From assembly GCF_004101865.1 (NCBI RefSeq), contig NZ_CP026118.1, forward strand, positions 3,241,001-3,305,000: DNA of 64,000 nucleotides, written 5' to 3'. The translations under genes and the position numbers were made by a program. The notes under the pieces were generated by a model. The model made no database searches, was not told where the DNA came from, and saw only the letters and a program-made list of their open reading frames with translations. The stretch comes from Halobacillus litoralis (GTDB taxonomy: Bacteria > Bacillota > Bacilli > Bacillales > Halobacillaceae). Shown one piece after another: positions 34,055-42,595 of the stretch. The stretch's first letter is position 1; each line of letters begins with the position of its first letter.

Positions 34055-35418
34055 AGTGGAAAGACCGGCTGAATTTTATTAGACAAAATATGAAGAAAAA
34101 CAAGTCTCGTGTATTCATGACGATTTTAGCAACAGCAATCGGCTGTGCCTTTCTGATTGTGCTTGCTTCTGTCGGCTTCGGGGCCCAGCGTTTCATCGTC
34201 AATGATATCATGCAAGACCGCAGTATTACGGAAATTCAAGTACAAGGCAAGCGGGCAGTTGAAGAGGGGGAGAACCCTGGGGTTACCAAGGCAGACATCG
34301 AGAAATTCGAAGAGATTGAGAATGTCAAAGCAGTCTCCCATAAAATCATGGTAGAAAACGAGACGACTGTTCAATATGAGGGATACTCCACCCAATCTTC
34401 CGCTCGTGCTGTCGATTTTTCTGCAGAGAAAAAAGCAGGACTGAATCTTTCATCGGGTGAAATGCCTGAGGCAGATAATGAGGTCATCGTAGGTTATCAT
34501 TTGAATCAGTATTTGCATAAAGAAGAAGGGCTGACCGATGAAGAGCTGTACAACGAAGAAGGAGTCGTAAAAGAAAAGTATCAATTAGGAGAGAGTTTGC
34601 TGGGGAAGACCATACAAATGGAAGTCAGGCAATTTAAAGATGGAGAAATGGTCAGTGAAACATTTCCTTTAGAAGTTGTCGGCGTTGCAGAAGAACCTGC
34701 GAGGGATTGGCAGAAAGATCGAGACGTCTTCATTTCTTCAGCGATGCTTACCAATATTGAATCATTTACCGGAACCACGAATGGCCAAATGATCCGGCCT
34801 GAGATGAGCGAAGAAGAAATCAATTCCATCCAAGATGCTGAACAGGAACGGACCTATCAACAAGTGAATGTCATTGCTTCGAATATGGAACAAGTGGAAT
34901 CCATTTCTCAAACACTGAAGGATGATGGCTACCACATTTATTCAGTGACTGAAGAGCTGGATCAAATCAATATCGTATTTGCAGTCGTGAAAACAGGTCT
35001 CGTCATTGTCGGTGCGATTGCTCTCTTGATCGCGTCGATCGGAATTTTCAATACGATGTCCATGGCTGTGACCGAACGGACACAAGATATCGGAATAATG
35101 AAAGCTATTGGCGGCCATCCGAAAATGATCCGCAGTATCTTCTTGATGGAAAGCGGTTATATCGGTTTAATGGGGGCGATAGTGGGTGTAATAGTCGCTT
35201 ACCTTATAAGTTTCGCAATCAATCAGATATTGCCGATCGTCATCCAGCAAGTGTTCAATGAGTCTCCGGATACAGTGATCCAGCTTTCCTATATCCCGCC
35301 ATATTTAGTACTGTTGTGTGTGGCGTTGAGTATTGGAGTAGCGATGCTTTCAGGTATGAAACCAGCCAAGAAAGCAACCAATATCGATGTCTTGCGCGCC
35401 CTGAGAAGAGATATATAA
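34051..35418 (+). CDS. MacB/FtsX-type ABC permease
   Basis: 455 residues. N-terminal membrane helix (about 24-45), a large extracytoplasmic MacB_PCD-like domain (about 50-290, acidic), then three helices of the FtsX domain: VVKTGLVIVGAIALLIASIG, MSMAVTERTQDIGIMKAIGG and YLVLLCVALSIGVAML. Only one permease gene, so a homodimer is expected. Related pairs export peptides or protect against envelope stress; no regulator lies beside it, so substrate is unknown. Confidence 0.92.
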   Translation: MKWKDRLNFIRQNMKKNKSRVFMTILATAIGCAFLIVLASVGFGAQRFIVNDIMQDRSITEIQVQGKRAVEEGENPGVTKADIEKFEEIENVKAVSHKIMVENETTVQYEGYSTQSSARAVDFSAEKKAGLNLSSGEMPEADNEVIVGYHLNQYLHKEEGLTDEELYNEEGVVKEKYQLGESLLGKTIQMEVRQFKDGEMVSETFPLEVVGVAEEPARDWQKDRDVFISSAMLTNIESFTGTTNGQMIRPEMSEEEINSIQDAEQERTYQQVNVIASNMEQVESISQTLKDDGYHIYSVTEELDQINIVFAVVKTGLVIVGAIALLIASIGIFNTMSMAVTERTQDIGIMKAIGGHPKMIRSIFLMESGYIGLMGAIVGVIVAYLISFAINQILPIVIQQVFNESPDTVIQLSYIPPYLVLLCVALSIGVAMLSGMKPAKKATNIDVLRALRRDI

Positions 35419-35437
35419 AGGGTATTTAACAAATACT

Positions 35438-35508
35438 ACCACCTCAAGTGAACCATTATTTTCCACCTCAAGTCATCCAGATTCTGGATGACTTGAGGTG
35501 GATTTTTA
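35438..35508. repeat. CCTCAAG palindromic repeat, copy 4, with a half copy
   Basis: A left-arm half copy (ACCACCTCAAGTGAACC, 35438-35454) precedes a full palindrome with 19-base arms (35462-35480, 35484-35502) around ATT and then TTTTTATT. It ends the MacB-type operon. Confidence 0.92.
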
Positions 35509-35604
35509 TTCCAACCCTCTTTCCCCTCGCTTTTTTTTGCATGTTAGAGGAATATTCGGTACCCTAGTAGAGTTGACGTTTACACAATTAGGAGAGGGAT
35601 TTAA

Positions 35605-36624
35605 ATGAGTAAGATTAAAAGAAACGACCCATGCCCGTGCGGAAGTGGAAAAAAATATAAGAAATGCTGTATGAATAAAAATGACGATGGGGCTTTTTCA
35701 ACAAGTCTTCATGAAGAGTTGAATACCCACTATAGTCACTTTATGGCATATGTAAACCGTAATTATCCGAATTTGACGCCTGCCGAAAACAAGGAGAGCC
35801 AGGAAGAGGAAATTGAAGTCGCTTTCCGTTTGGTCCAGTCTGTTTTCATCGAGCAGCAGAAAAATAAACTCACCATTTACGAAGAATTTCTCGATAAGAA
35901 AAAAGAAGGAATTACGCGTCCAGCTACGTTGGCTTCGCTTGAAGACTGGAAGAGTCCGGTAGCTGGCGTATTTGAAATCAAACAACCTGCAACCGAACAA
36001 ACGGTGATGGTTGAAGATGTGTGGAGCAATGAATCTTACGAAGTTAATCGTGATGGGATCCCGCTCAAAGAAGAAAACTATGCGTATATGCCTTATTGCA
36101 TCGGTGTATTGCTTAAATGGGGCTCTGTTTATAACTTCATCCCGCTTGCCATCCCGAACTATGCTTCTTCTTATCAGTCTTTCCGTGAAAAAGTAAACCA
36201 GGATTACGACAACAGCTCATACACTTCTATGAAACAGTACATGCAAGCTACGTTGATTGAACAGCTGAAAGCCTGGTTGTACATGAACACTTCGGAAGAC
36301 GCTGAGCCAACGAACACAGGAAAAACGAACGATGATGAGGTCGTCGAATTGTTAGACACTCAAATGGAGGATGAACTCACATCTTCTGACTCCTTTAGAA
36401 AATTGAAAAAAAGCTGGCAGGATTATAAAGAAGAACAGCAGCCAGCCTTCCGCAAGCCTGAAGTCGTGGCAGCTGCTTTAGAGCATATTTACCGCAGCAC
36501 TACTTATTTCCGCGACGATGCTGAGAAAATAACGAAAAAAGAAGTAGCCACTAAATATGAGGTTAGTCCGAGCAGTATGAGTAATCGGATCAACAAACTT
36601 CAGGACTTTTTTGAAGAAAAATAA
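35605..36624 (+). CDS. SEC-C motif protein with C-terminal helix-turn-helix-like end
   Basis: 339 residues. The N-terminus is a SEC-C zinc motif: NDPCPCGSGKKYKKCC (residues 6-21), as found at the end of SecA. The long middle is acidic and unrecognised. The C-terminus (ITKKEVATKYEVSPSSMSNR) resembles a helix-turn-helix. SEC-C proteins can bind ribosomes or nucleic acids; this protein's role is unknown. It is monocistronic. Confidence 0.8.
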   Translation: MSKIKRNDPCPCGSGKKYKKCCMNKNDDGAFSTSLHEELNTHYSHFMAYVNRNYPNLTPAENKESQEEEIEVAFRLVQSVFIEQQKNKLTIYEEFLDKKKEGITRPATLASLEDWKSPVAGVFEIKQPATEQTVMVEDVWSNESYEVNRDGIPLKEENYAYMPYCIGVLLKWGSVYNFIPLAIPNYASSYQSFREKVNQDYDNSSYTSMKQYMQATLIEQLKAWLYMNTSEDAEPTNTGKTNDDEVVELLDTQMEDELTSSDSFRKLKKSWQDYKEEQQPAFRKPEVVAAALEHIYRSTTYFRDDAEKITKKEVATKYEVSPSSMSNRINKLQDFFEEK

Positions 36625-36636
36625 CCAATTATCTGT

Positions 36637-36669
36637 AGAACGTCTCGTAAATAAACGGGCGTTCTTTTT
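36637..36669 (+). terminator. Terminator of the SEC-C gene
   Basis: AGAACGTCTCGT and ACGGGCGTTCT pair with one bulge and wobble, followed by TTTT. Confidence 0.8.
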
Positions 36670-36783
36670 CCATTATTAAAGTCTTTGCAAAATCTCTCTC
36701 CATAAGGTCTGATTCAAAAATTGGGTCAGGCTTTTCTTTTTTATCCTCTTGATGCATACCGTAAGAAGAGGGAGGGGGAAGAG

Positions 36784-37245
36784 ATGAAGAGTAAGCAGAC
36801 ACCGAAATCTTTCCTGTTGATTCTTTTACTTGTGTTACTTGCATCTGTTGCGCTATTCATTTTTTATATCACACGCCCCAGCCATCAAGCAGAGAGCGTA
36901 GTGGAGGAATTCTACATCTATGAACAAAAAGCGCAATTCTCTGATTCCTGGGAACTGTTACATTCCCAAATGAAGGATAAATTCACAAAAGGTCATTACA
37001 TACAGGACCGTGCTCATGTGTTTATGAATCATTTTGGTGTGGAGACATTTTCTTTTACAGTCAATGATGTAAAAAAGATGGATGAATGGTCGATGGAAAA
37101 AGGATCGAAGCCTTTGAAGGGCGTTTATTATATGACTGTTGTGCAAACATTCAAAGGGAAGTATGGACATTTCAGGCTCCATCAGGATGTATATGTAGCG
37201 AAGGAAAAGGAGAAGTGGAAAATTCTATGGGATTATCATAAGTGA
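36784..37245 (+). CDS. Membrane-anchored protein of unknown function
   Basis: 153 residues from ATG 36784, preceded by GGGAGGGG; an upstream in-frame ATG lies inside the previous terminator region. One N-terminal membrane helix (LLILLLVLLASVALFIFYI, about 10-30), then an external domain with VVEEFYIYEQKAQFSDSWEL and KWKILWDYHK. The pattern (helix, FY..EQ..., DSW.L, final KWKI) suggests an NTF2-like or DUF4878-type fold, but I do not recognise the family. Confidence 0.7.
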   Translation: MKSKQTPKSFLLILLLVLLASVALFIFYITRPSHQAESVVEEFYIYEQKAQFSDSWELLHSQMKDKFTKGHYIQDRAHVFMNHFGVETFSFTVNDVKKMDEWSMEKGSKPLKGVYYMTVVQTFKGKYGHFRLHQDVYVAKEKEKWKILWDYHK

Positions 37246-37300
37246 TGGGTACGAATATTCATGATAATAGCGGCCGCACATCGGGTCTGAAATAACGTAA

Positions 37301-37330
37301 AAAAGCACTTCCTCCTCGGGAAGTGCTTTT
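37301..37330. terminator. Bidirectional terminator between convergent genes
   Basis: AAAAGCACTTCC and GGAAGTGCTTTT form a perfect 12-base stem with A and T runs on both sides. It serves the plus-strand anchored protein gene and the minus-strand gapN. Confidence 0.88.
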
Positions 37331-37347
37331 ATGTGTGAGTGAAGTTT

Positions 37348-38760
37348 TCACATATTCAAAATGAATACTTTATCACGTGTCATAGACTCAATGCTGCGGC
37401 GAATGCCCTGGGAGCCAAGTCCAGAGTTTTTCGCACCGATGAAGGGGAAGTGGTCTGGTCCGCGTTCTGTTTTTGCATTGTACTGGACAGAGCCGACTTC
37501 CAGTTTGGAGCCGATATGCATCGCTTTTTTTACATCTTCTGTAAAAATACTCGCTTGAAGGCCGTACTGTGACTCGTTTGAAATAGCCACATAATCGTCT
37601 TCATTTTGTATACGGATGATCGGCAGCACAGGTCCGAATGGTTCTGTCCAGGCGATTTCCATGTCTGACGTTACGTTATCCAACAGGGTCGGATAGATCA
37701 AGTTGTCTTCACGTTTGTTTCCGACAACCAGTTCTGCTCCTTTTTCGATGGCGTCTATAATCAGGTTTTCGACTTTATCAGCTGCCTCATCGTTAATCAA
37801 TGGAGTGATTGTTGCATTATCAGCAGGCGAACCCACAGAAAGCTGGTCCATCTCTTTTTTGATTTTCTCTGCCAATTCATCTGCTGCTGAATCAGCGACC
37901 AGCACTCGCTTGATGGCTGTACAACGCTGTCCGGAGTATGAGAAGGCACCGCCGACAATATTTTTCGCTGCCAGTTCAAGGTCCGCGTCTTCAAGCACGA
38001 TGGCAGGGTCTTTCCCGCCCAATTCAAGAACGACAGGAATCATTTTCGCCTGTTGAGAAATGGATTGGCCGACTTCTGTGCTTCCTGTGAACGTTACCAT
38101 ATCGATTTTAGGATGAGTTACAATGAAGTCACCGATTTCTGACCCCTTACCGGTGACAAATTGGATGACTCCTTCGGGGAGGTCTGTTTCCAATAATGCT
38201 TTAATCATCAATTGCCCGCTAAGAGCACCTTGAGTCGCTGGCTTGAAAACGACAGAGTTCCCTGTAATCAAAGCGGGAGCAATTTTGGAAGCAGCTAAAT
38301 TTACGGGATAGTTGAATGGGGAAATCGCCAGGACAACACCCAGGGGCTCCTGTTCAACCATGGCGATTTTATCTTTTGACCCGCCTTTGAATGAGTCCCC
38401 TTTCATCATGTCTCCATGATAACGGACGCCTTCTTCAGCTGTATAGCGGATCAAATCAGCTGTACGTACGACTTCTTTTTGCGCAGAAGCTAGTCCTTTC
38501 CCTACTTCTTCTGAAACCATTTGAGCGATTTCCTGCTGGTTTTCTACCAATTTATCAGCCCAATTGTGAAGGATCTCTGCACGTTTATATAATTCAGTTT
38601 CAGCCCATTGTGTTTGGGCGTCACTGGCGTTATGGATAGCTTCACTTACCTGTTTCTGTGACATGAGGTCCAAGTTGCCAAGCAGTTGGTTGCCTGTTAC
38701 GGAATAAATTTCTTTTGTGTCTGTGTTTTTTACGTTTGCTATTGAAACGCTAATGATCAA
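37348..38760 (-). CDS. gapN: NADP-dependent glyceraldehyde-3-phosphate dehydrogenase GapN
   Basis: 470 residues, aldehyde dehydrogenase superfamily. Catalytic Cys in FSYSGQRCTAIKR (about residue 283), Glu in VLELGGKDPAIVLED, and the NADP fold FTGSTEVGQSI. RTADLIRYTAEEGVRYHG, ISPFNYPVNLAASKIAPALI and AWTEPFGPVLPIIRI closely follow streptococcal GapN as I recall it. It converts glyceraldehyde-3-phosphate directly to 3-phosphoglycerate, making NADPH without ATP. Start taken as TTG 38760; AAGGAG is very close to it, so a start a few codons inside is possible. Monocistronic. Confidence 0.9.
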   Translation of the reverse strand: MIISVSIANVKNTDTKEIYSVTGNQLLGNLDLMSQKQVSEAIHNASDAQTQWAETELYKRAEILHNWADKLVENQQEIAQMVSEEVGKGLASAQKEVVRTADLIRYTAEEGVRYHGDMMKGDSFKGGSKDKIAMVEQEPLGVVLAISPFNYPVNLAASKIAPALITGNSVVFKPATQGALSGQLMIKALLETDLPEGVIQFVTGKGSEIGDFIVTHPKIDMVTFTGSTEVGQSISQQAKMIPVVLELGGKDPAIVLEDADLELAAKNIVGGAFSYSGQRCTAIKRVLVADSAADELAEKIKKEMDQLSVGSPADNATITPLINDEAADKVENLIIDAIEKGAELVVGNKREDNLIYPTLLDNVTSDMEIAWTEPFGPVLPIIRIQNEDDYVAISNESQYGLQASIFTEDVKKAMHIGSKLEVGSVQYNAKTERGPDHFPFIGAKNSGLGSQGIRRSIESMTRDKVFILNM

Positions 38761-38947
38761 TCACTCCTTATTTGAATGTTCTTACAATTATAATAGGAGA
38801 TGGGGTTGCATTCTCAAGTGTGATGACAGCGGTAACATTCATTGTTTAAGCGCTATCATTAGGCTTGTATCAAGAATAACTCCCTCATTCTTAAATTTGC
38901 TTGCTAATGGGAATATTTACATAAAAAAAGCTCTCCACCTAAAAGGG

Positions 38948-38990
38948 AGGCCGCTGAAAAAACCTTATCAATTCAGAGGAGCTGTTAAAC
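38948..38990. repeat. Solo end of the ~410 bp dispersed repeat
   Basis: About 40 bases (GGCCGCTGAAAAAACC, then GAGGAGCTGTTAAAC) match the end block of the two full copies at 5684-5730 and 47047-47090. The rest of the element is absent. Confidence 0.65.
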
Positions 38991-39014
38991 GACCCCCCTC
39001 GTGATAATACTAGG

Positions 39015-39608
39015 TCAATGGAAGAGAAGCCGGATTGAATAAGTGATAAGTTTGACATATTCAGCGAAGGTCATCTTTTCTTCTCGTTCAGAAAGACCAT
39101 CTTCTGGGTTGAAAAAGGAAGAAGCAAAAGAATAGGAAAGTTCGATCTCATCATTATAGATGTTTTCGAACGTCATTTTCGTCCGCCTTGAATGGTAATC
39201 GTTCGTTACTACTATCGCTGAAGTCCACTCGTTTTGATCCATGATTTCTTCTGAAAAAACTGCGTTCTCATATGTACTTTCCGCCTTATTCTCTTCGACA
39301 ACCGCTCCCTCAGGTATACCTTGGGCAACAGCATCTTCTGATTGCGTGCCTGGTTCTGTGGCGTTTGTAAGGATCATATTGTCCGCAAGCCCCTCCTCAT
39401 ATAACTGAACTGCATGATCCAATCTGCTTGCATTTCCACTTAATACAATTATGGCATCTGCTTCTCCGGTTTCTTTTGGTGAATCCTCGACAACTAAGAA
39501 TTCAGGACCTAGCATAAAAAGAGTGATAATGCCGATAATGAACAGGGTGAGGATGATAGAGGAGGTCAAAAGTATGCTTTTTTTAACTTTATTTATCGGT
39601 GTTTTCAA
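39015..39608 (-). CDS. YdcF/DUF218 family membrane-anchored protein
   Basis: 197 residues from TTG 39608 with a GGGGGA site upstream. One N-terminal helix (about 12-34), then a DUF218 domain: ADAIIVLSGNASRLDHAVQL, DNMILTNATEPG, and ESTYENAVFS, VVTNDYHSRRTKM. Relatives include YdcF, SanA and ElyC, linked to envelope integrity and cell wall precursors. It is monocistronic and faces away from the small YkvS-like gene. Confidence 0.86.
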   Translation of the reverse strand: MKTPINKVKKSILLTSSIILTLFIIGIITLFMLGPEFLVVEDSPKETGEADAIIVLSGNASRLDHAVQLYEEGLADNMILTNATEPGTQSEDAVAQGIPEGAVVEENKAESTYENAVFSEEIMDQNEWTSAIVVTNDYHSRRTKMTFENIYNDEIELSYSFASSFFNPEDGLSEREEKMTFAEYVKLITYSIRLLFH

Positions 39609-39817
39609 GAACTGGTCCCCCTTCTCTATATAATATTTGGTAAGTATGTATATATCTCCTCAGAAAAAAGCTAAACATCGAAGCTTTTTACTTGTATAAT
39701 TTTGTCGAATCGAGTAACATATATTGTAAAAGTTTTATTTGAATTGTTTGTCAATTCAAGCTAAGATAAATTCAACGCAGTTGAAAATAATACGAGGAAG
39801 AGAAAGGGTAGAGAGAT

Positions 39818-40027
39818 ATGGTACAACCTGACGATCGCATTGCCACACCTGGTCAAATCGTAACCTTTGAGCGTAATGATATCACATTTACAGGGAAAGT
39901 CATCCCTAGTCAATGCCAACAGTCTGTCATCGTCGATTTGACGATTATGGATAACTTAGATGAAATCGATTTCGAATACGATAGGACGGTTGTCGCTCAT
40001 ACTAACTATCGTATTATAGAAGAATAA
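39818..40027 (+). CDS. Small YkvS-like (DUF2187) protein
   Basis: 69 residues. The pattern GQIVTFERNDITFTGKVIP, with SVIVDLT and VVAHTNYRII, fits the DUF2187/YkvS family of small beta-barrel-like proteins of unknown function in Bacillaceae. Terminator follows directly. Confidence 0.75.
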   Translation: MVQPDDRIATPGQIVTFERNDITFTGKVIPSQCQQSVIVDLTIMDNLDEIDFEYDRTVVAHTNYRIIEE

Positions 40028-40037
40028 TTTTCCGGTG

Positions 40038-40068
40038 CCCTCTCTTAACACTTAAGAGAGGGTTTTAT
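40038..40068 (+). terminator. Terminator of the YkvS-like gene
   Basis: CCCTCTCTTAA and TTAAGAGAGGG form a perfect 11-base stem with loop CAC, then TTTTATTTTT. Confidence 0.9.
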
Positions 40069-40246
40069 TTTTATATAATCCATTATTACCTTCATAATAC
40101 AACAGAGGAAAAACCTACCTATGTTTTCTTATATAGTAAATTCTGCTGTTTTCAATAGGTTGATTTTCTATTATATTATAGGATATAGGGATTTGGGACT
40201 GTGCTGTGCGCTTCTAATTAAATCAGTCATGAGAGGGTGAAGTGGA

Positions 40247-40510
40247 TTGGCACACATGGAAAAATTAGTATTAGATGATGAAGAATTATCCATTCTGGCG
40301 AGATATAGTGTGCGAGTGGATCAAACGATTGTAGTGGAACCACTTAAAAGATTGACGGAAGATACGGTCAACCGTATTCTGGAGAAGAATTCCACGGTGA
40401 AGAAGGTTGGCATCCAGGCATCCGATCTTTCATCACCATTGACATTTGAAGGTCCTTATATGTTCAAAAGGGTAAATGGTATTTTAATATTCAATCGTAC
40501 AGCATCTTAG
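40247..40510 (+). CDS. Small protein of unknown function
   Basis: 87 residues from TTG 40247 (or 84 from ATG 40256), with GAGGGTG upstream. Not recognised. It is mixed alpha/beta, with a short Leu/Ile-rich repeat feel (LDDEELSILARYSVRVDQ) and a closing beta segment (MFKRVNGILIFNR). It has its own terminator and sits alone, so it is probably real. Confidence 0.6.
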   Translation: MAHMEKLVLDDEELSILARYSVRVDQTIVVEPLKRLTEDTVNRILEKNSTVKKVGIQASDLSSPLTFEGPYMFKRVNGILIFNRTAS

Positions 40511-40530
40511 AGTTACATACTTCAATTTCG

Positions 40531-40563
40531 AGAACTTCCGAGCTATGCGGGAAGTTCTTTTTT
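40531..40563 (+). terminator. Terminator of the 87-residue gene
   Basis: AGAACTTCC and GGAAGTTCT stem, followed by TTTTT. Confidence 0.85.
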
Positions 40564-40744
40564 AGTTAGGTTATTTAGGAGGGGACACTTTAAGCAAGGA
40601 TATATGTCGCTTTTCCGGAAAGATTCTCTTCCGAACATCGGTGTGTTGATTTTTGCCGCTGTTTCTCCCATAATCAAGCTAACGTTAAACCAGAACAACC
40701 ACGGAACTGGGATTTTATCATGACGATAAGGGAAGAAGGATACT

Positions 40745-41848
40745 ATGAGGAAAAAACTCGTAAGACTTCATCATTTACATGCTTTTATGGTCATCATTCT
40801 ATTACTATCAGGCACGCTCCTCTATGTGACGCCGACAAGAACCTGGTTTAACCAAATCAGTTTTCCTCTTGTTACGTTCCATATTGTAATCGCTATCATT
40901 TATGTTGTTATTGTGATTTTCAGTCTACGTCCGCTCCTTCAATACATATCAAAAGCACCCCGCCTCAAAAAATTCAATGGTCGCCTTATGATCACAGCTG
41001 CGCTTTTATGGAGCGGGTCAGGAGTTATTATGTATTTTCAGGCATCTTTCCCAGTCAATGTCCGTAACCAAGCTGTTTTGATTCACGATTTGAGCACCTT
41101 ATTAATGATGCCGTGGATATTCACACATACGATTGGTCATTTTTTTCAATTGAGAGTCAGTTGGCCGAAATGGTGGCGCACAAAATCTCCTTTACCCCCG
41201 GCGATTCAGGAAAATGTGTGGACACGCCGTGATTTTCTCAAATTTTCTGGGATCGGTCTTGTGTTCTTAGCCATCGGTTCTTCTATCAAATGGATGCTGC
41301 CTACGTTTTCCATTGCTACAGAAGAAAATAAAAGAAGGGGATATTTCAGGATTTACAATGTAACGAATGATTATCCTCGTTATGAAGAATCGCCCTGGAA
41401 TTTGAAAATCGAAGGATTGGTCGATCGCTCAGCCGATTTGACGATGGAAGACCTTCGCCGTTTACCTGCAACGACTTTTGTCGATGATTTTCACTGTATC
41501 ACAGGATGGAGTGTACACGGCGTTGAAATGAAGGGTGTAAAAGTGAAAGATTTGCTGGACGATTATGAGATTAAGCCTGGAGGAGAGTTTGTCACAGCTT
41601 ATTCAGGAGACGGAGAATATTATGATTCTTTCAGAACGAGTCAACTGGTCGATGAAGGGGCCTTGCTTATTTACGAATTCGACGGCCGGCCATTGAAAAA
41701 AGCTCAAGGGTATCCTTGTCGTTTGTATCATCCATCGATGTATGGGTATAAGTCAGTGAAATGGGTGAACCGCTTGGAGTTCACCAAAGAAAGGGAGCTC
41801 GGTTACTGGCAGAAGAGTGGAGGTTATGATGTAGATGGGTATCTTTAA
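40745..41848 (+). CDS. Fused membrane cytochrome b / molybdopterin oxidoreductase (MsrQ-MsrP-like)
   Basis: 367 residues in two parts. Residues 1-140 form four membrane helices with histidines suited to heme binding (H9, H10, H12, H46, H114, H128, H132). A twin-arginine-like TRRDFLKFSG at 160-169 and a fifth helix follow, then a sulfite-oxidase-type molybdopterin domain (about 200-367) with the metal-ligand Cys251 in HCITGWSVHG and YHPSMYGYKSVKWV. E. coli splits these into MsrP (soluble) and MsrQ (heme membrane partner), which repair oxidised methionine outside the cell; here both are in one chain. The internal twin-arginine motif is unusual. The next gene overlaps by 14 bases. Confidence 0.82.
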   Translation: MRKKLVRLHHLHAFMVIILLLSGTLLYVTPTRTWFNQISFPLVTFHIVIAIIYVVIVIFSLRPLLQYISKAPRLKKFNGRLMITAALLWSGSGVIMYFQASFPVNVRNQAVLIHDLSTLLMMPWIFTHTIGHFFQLRVSWPKWWRTKSPLPPAIQENVWTRRDFLKFSGIGLVFLAIGSSIKWMLPTFSIATEENKRRGYFRIYNVTNDYPRYEESPWNLKIEGLVDRSADLTMEDLRRLPATTFVDDFHCITGWSVHGVEMKGVKVKDLLDDYEIKPGGEFVTAYSGDGEYYDSFRTSQLVDEGALLIYEFDGRPLKKAQGYPCRLYHPSMYGYKSVKWVNRLEFTKERELGYWQKSGGYDVDGYL

Positions 41849-42554
41849 GCCGGCAAAAAAGTGGATTGTTCCGTTGCTGGCTGCTTTGATTGGAATAGGG
41901 GCAGGATTGATTTTTTTCCCTAGCGAGCAAGAGCATCATTACCGTAAATGGCAGTCTTTGTTAGGCGGACCACAAGGACATGCTTATGAAATATCCACCT
42001 TTTATTCACGTGACGAAGAGACAGCTTCAAAAAGCCGTGGCTACTGGTCAGACGCGCGGTCCAGCTACAATGTGCAAACACCTGTGTCTGATGAGAGCTC
42101 CTTTGAATTTGAAGTTTTTATAGAAGAAGAGACTTTTTATGTGAATAGCGGGGGAGAATGGAGTAAAGGGAACCGCCCCCACCGGGTTATTGATGAACTT
42201 CGTCCGTTGGATGACCCATTTTCCTGGGTCAGTTCATTAATAGAGGAGGCGGACAGTGTCGAGTATTCAAAAAAAGGTGGGACGGTCAGTTATAAGGCCC
42301 ATTTCCAATCTATGAATGAAGTGGACTTCCGGGGCATTATGCTGAAGAAGCAAATCGACACGACCTTAACGATGTCATTGGTGGATGGAAATTGGGAGTC
42401 GCTCTCATTAAAAGCACAACCGGAAAGACCTGATGAGATCGGCGTCTTGCAATCCTATCCTGAGACTATTACATATGAAATGGAGTTTTCGGTATTTGAC
42501 GGGGAGGTACCGGCCAAGCCTGAAGAAGCAATCGAAGCTGAACCACTTGATTGA
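41835..42554 (+). CDS. Anchored protein of unknown function, partner of the Mo-enzyme fusion
   Basis: 239 residues. Start ATG 41835 lies inside the end of the oxidoreductase gene, with GGAGG upstream, so expression is coupled. An N-terminal helix (WIVPLLAALIGIGAGLIFF) anchors an acidic external domain of about 210 residues with no motif I recognise. The coupling suggests a shared role at the outer membrane face, for example as substrate or assembly partner. Confidence 0.7.
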   Translation: MGIFKPAKKWIVPLLAALIGIGAGLIFFPSEQEHHYRKWQSLLGGPQGHAYEISTFYSRDEETASKSRGYWSDARSSYNVQTPVSDESSFEFEVFIEEETFYVNSGGEWSKGNRPHRVIDELRPLDDPFSWVSSLIEEADSVEYSKKGGTVSYKAHFQSMNEVDFRGIMLKKQIDTTLTMSLVDGNWESLSLKAQPERPDEIGVLQSYPETITYEMEFSVFDGEVPAKPEEAIEAEPLD

Positions 42555-42556
42555 AC

Positions 42557-42588
42557 AAAAAAACCGCCCGCCGTATTTGGCGGACGGA
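42557..42588 (-). terminator. Terminator of the LCP gene
   Basis: CCGCCCGCC and GGCGGACGG pair (one mismatch). On the minus strand TTTTTTT follows, so it mainly serves the LCP gene; the plus-strand gene may use it weakly. Confidence 0.7.
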
Positions 42589-42595
42589 AGTTTGA

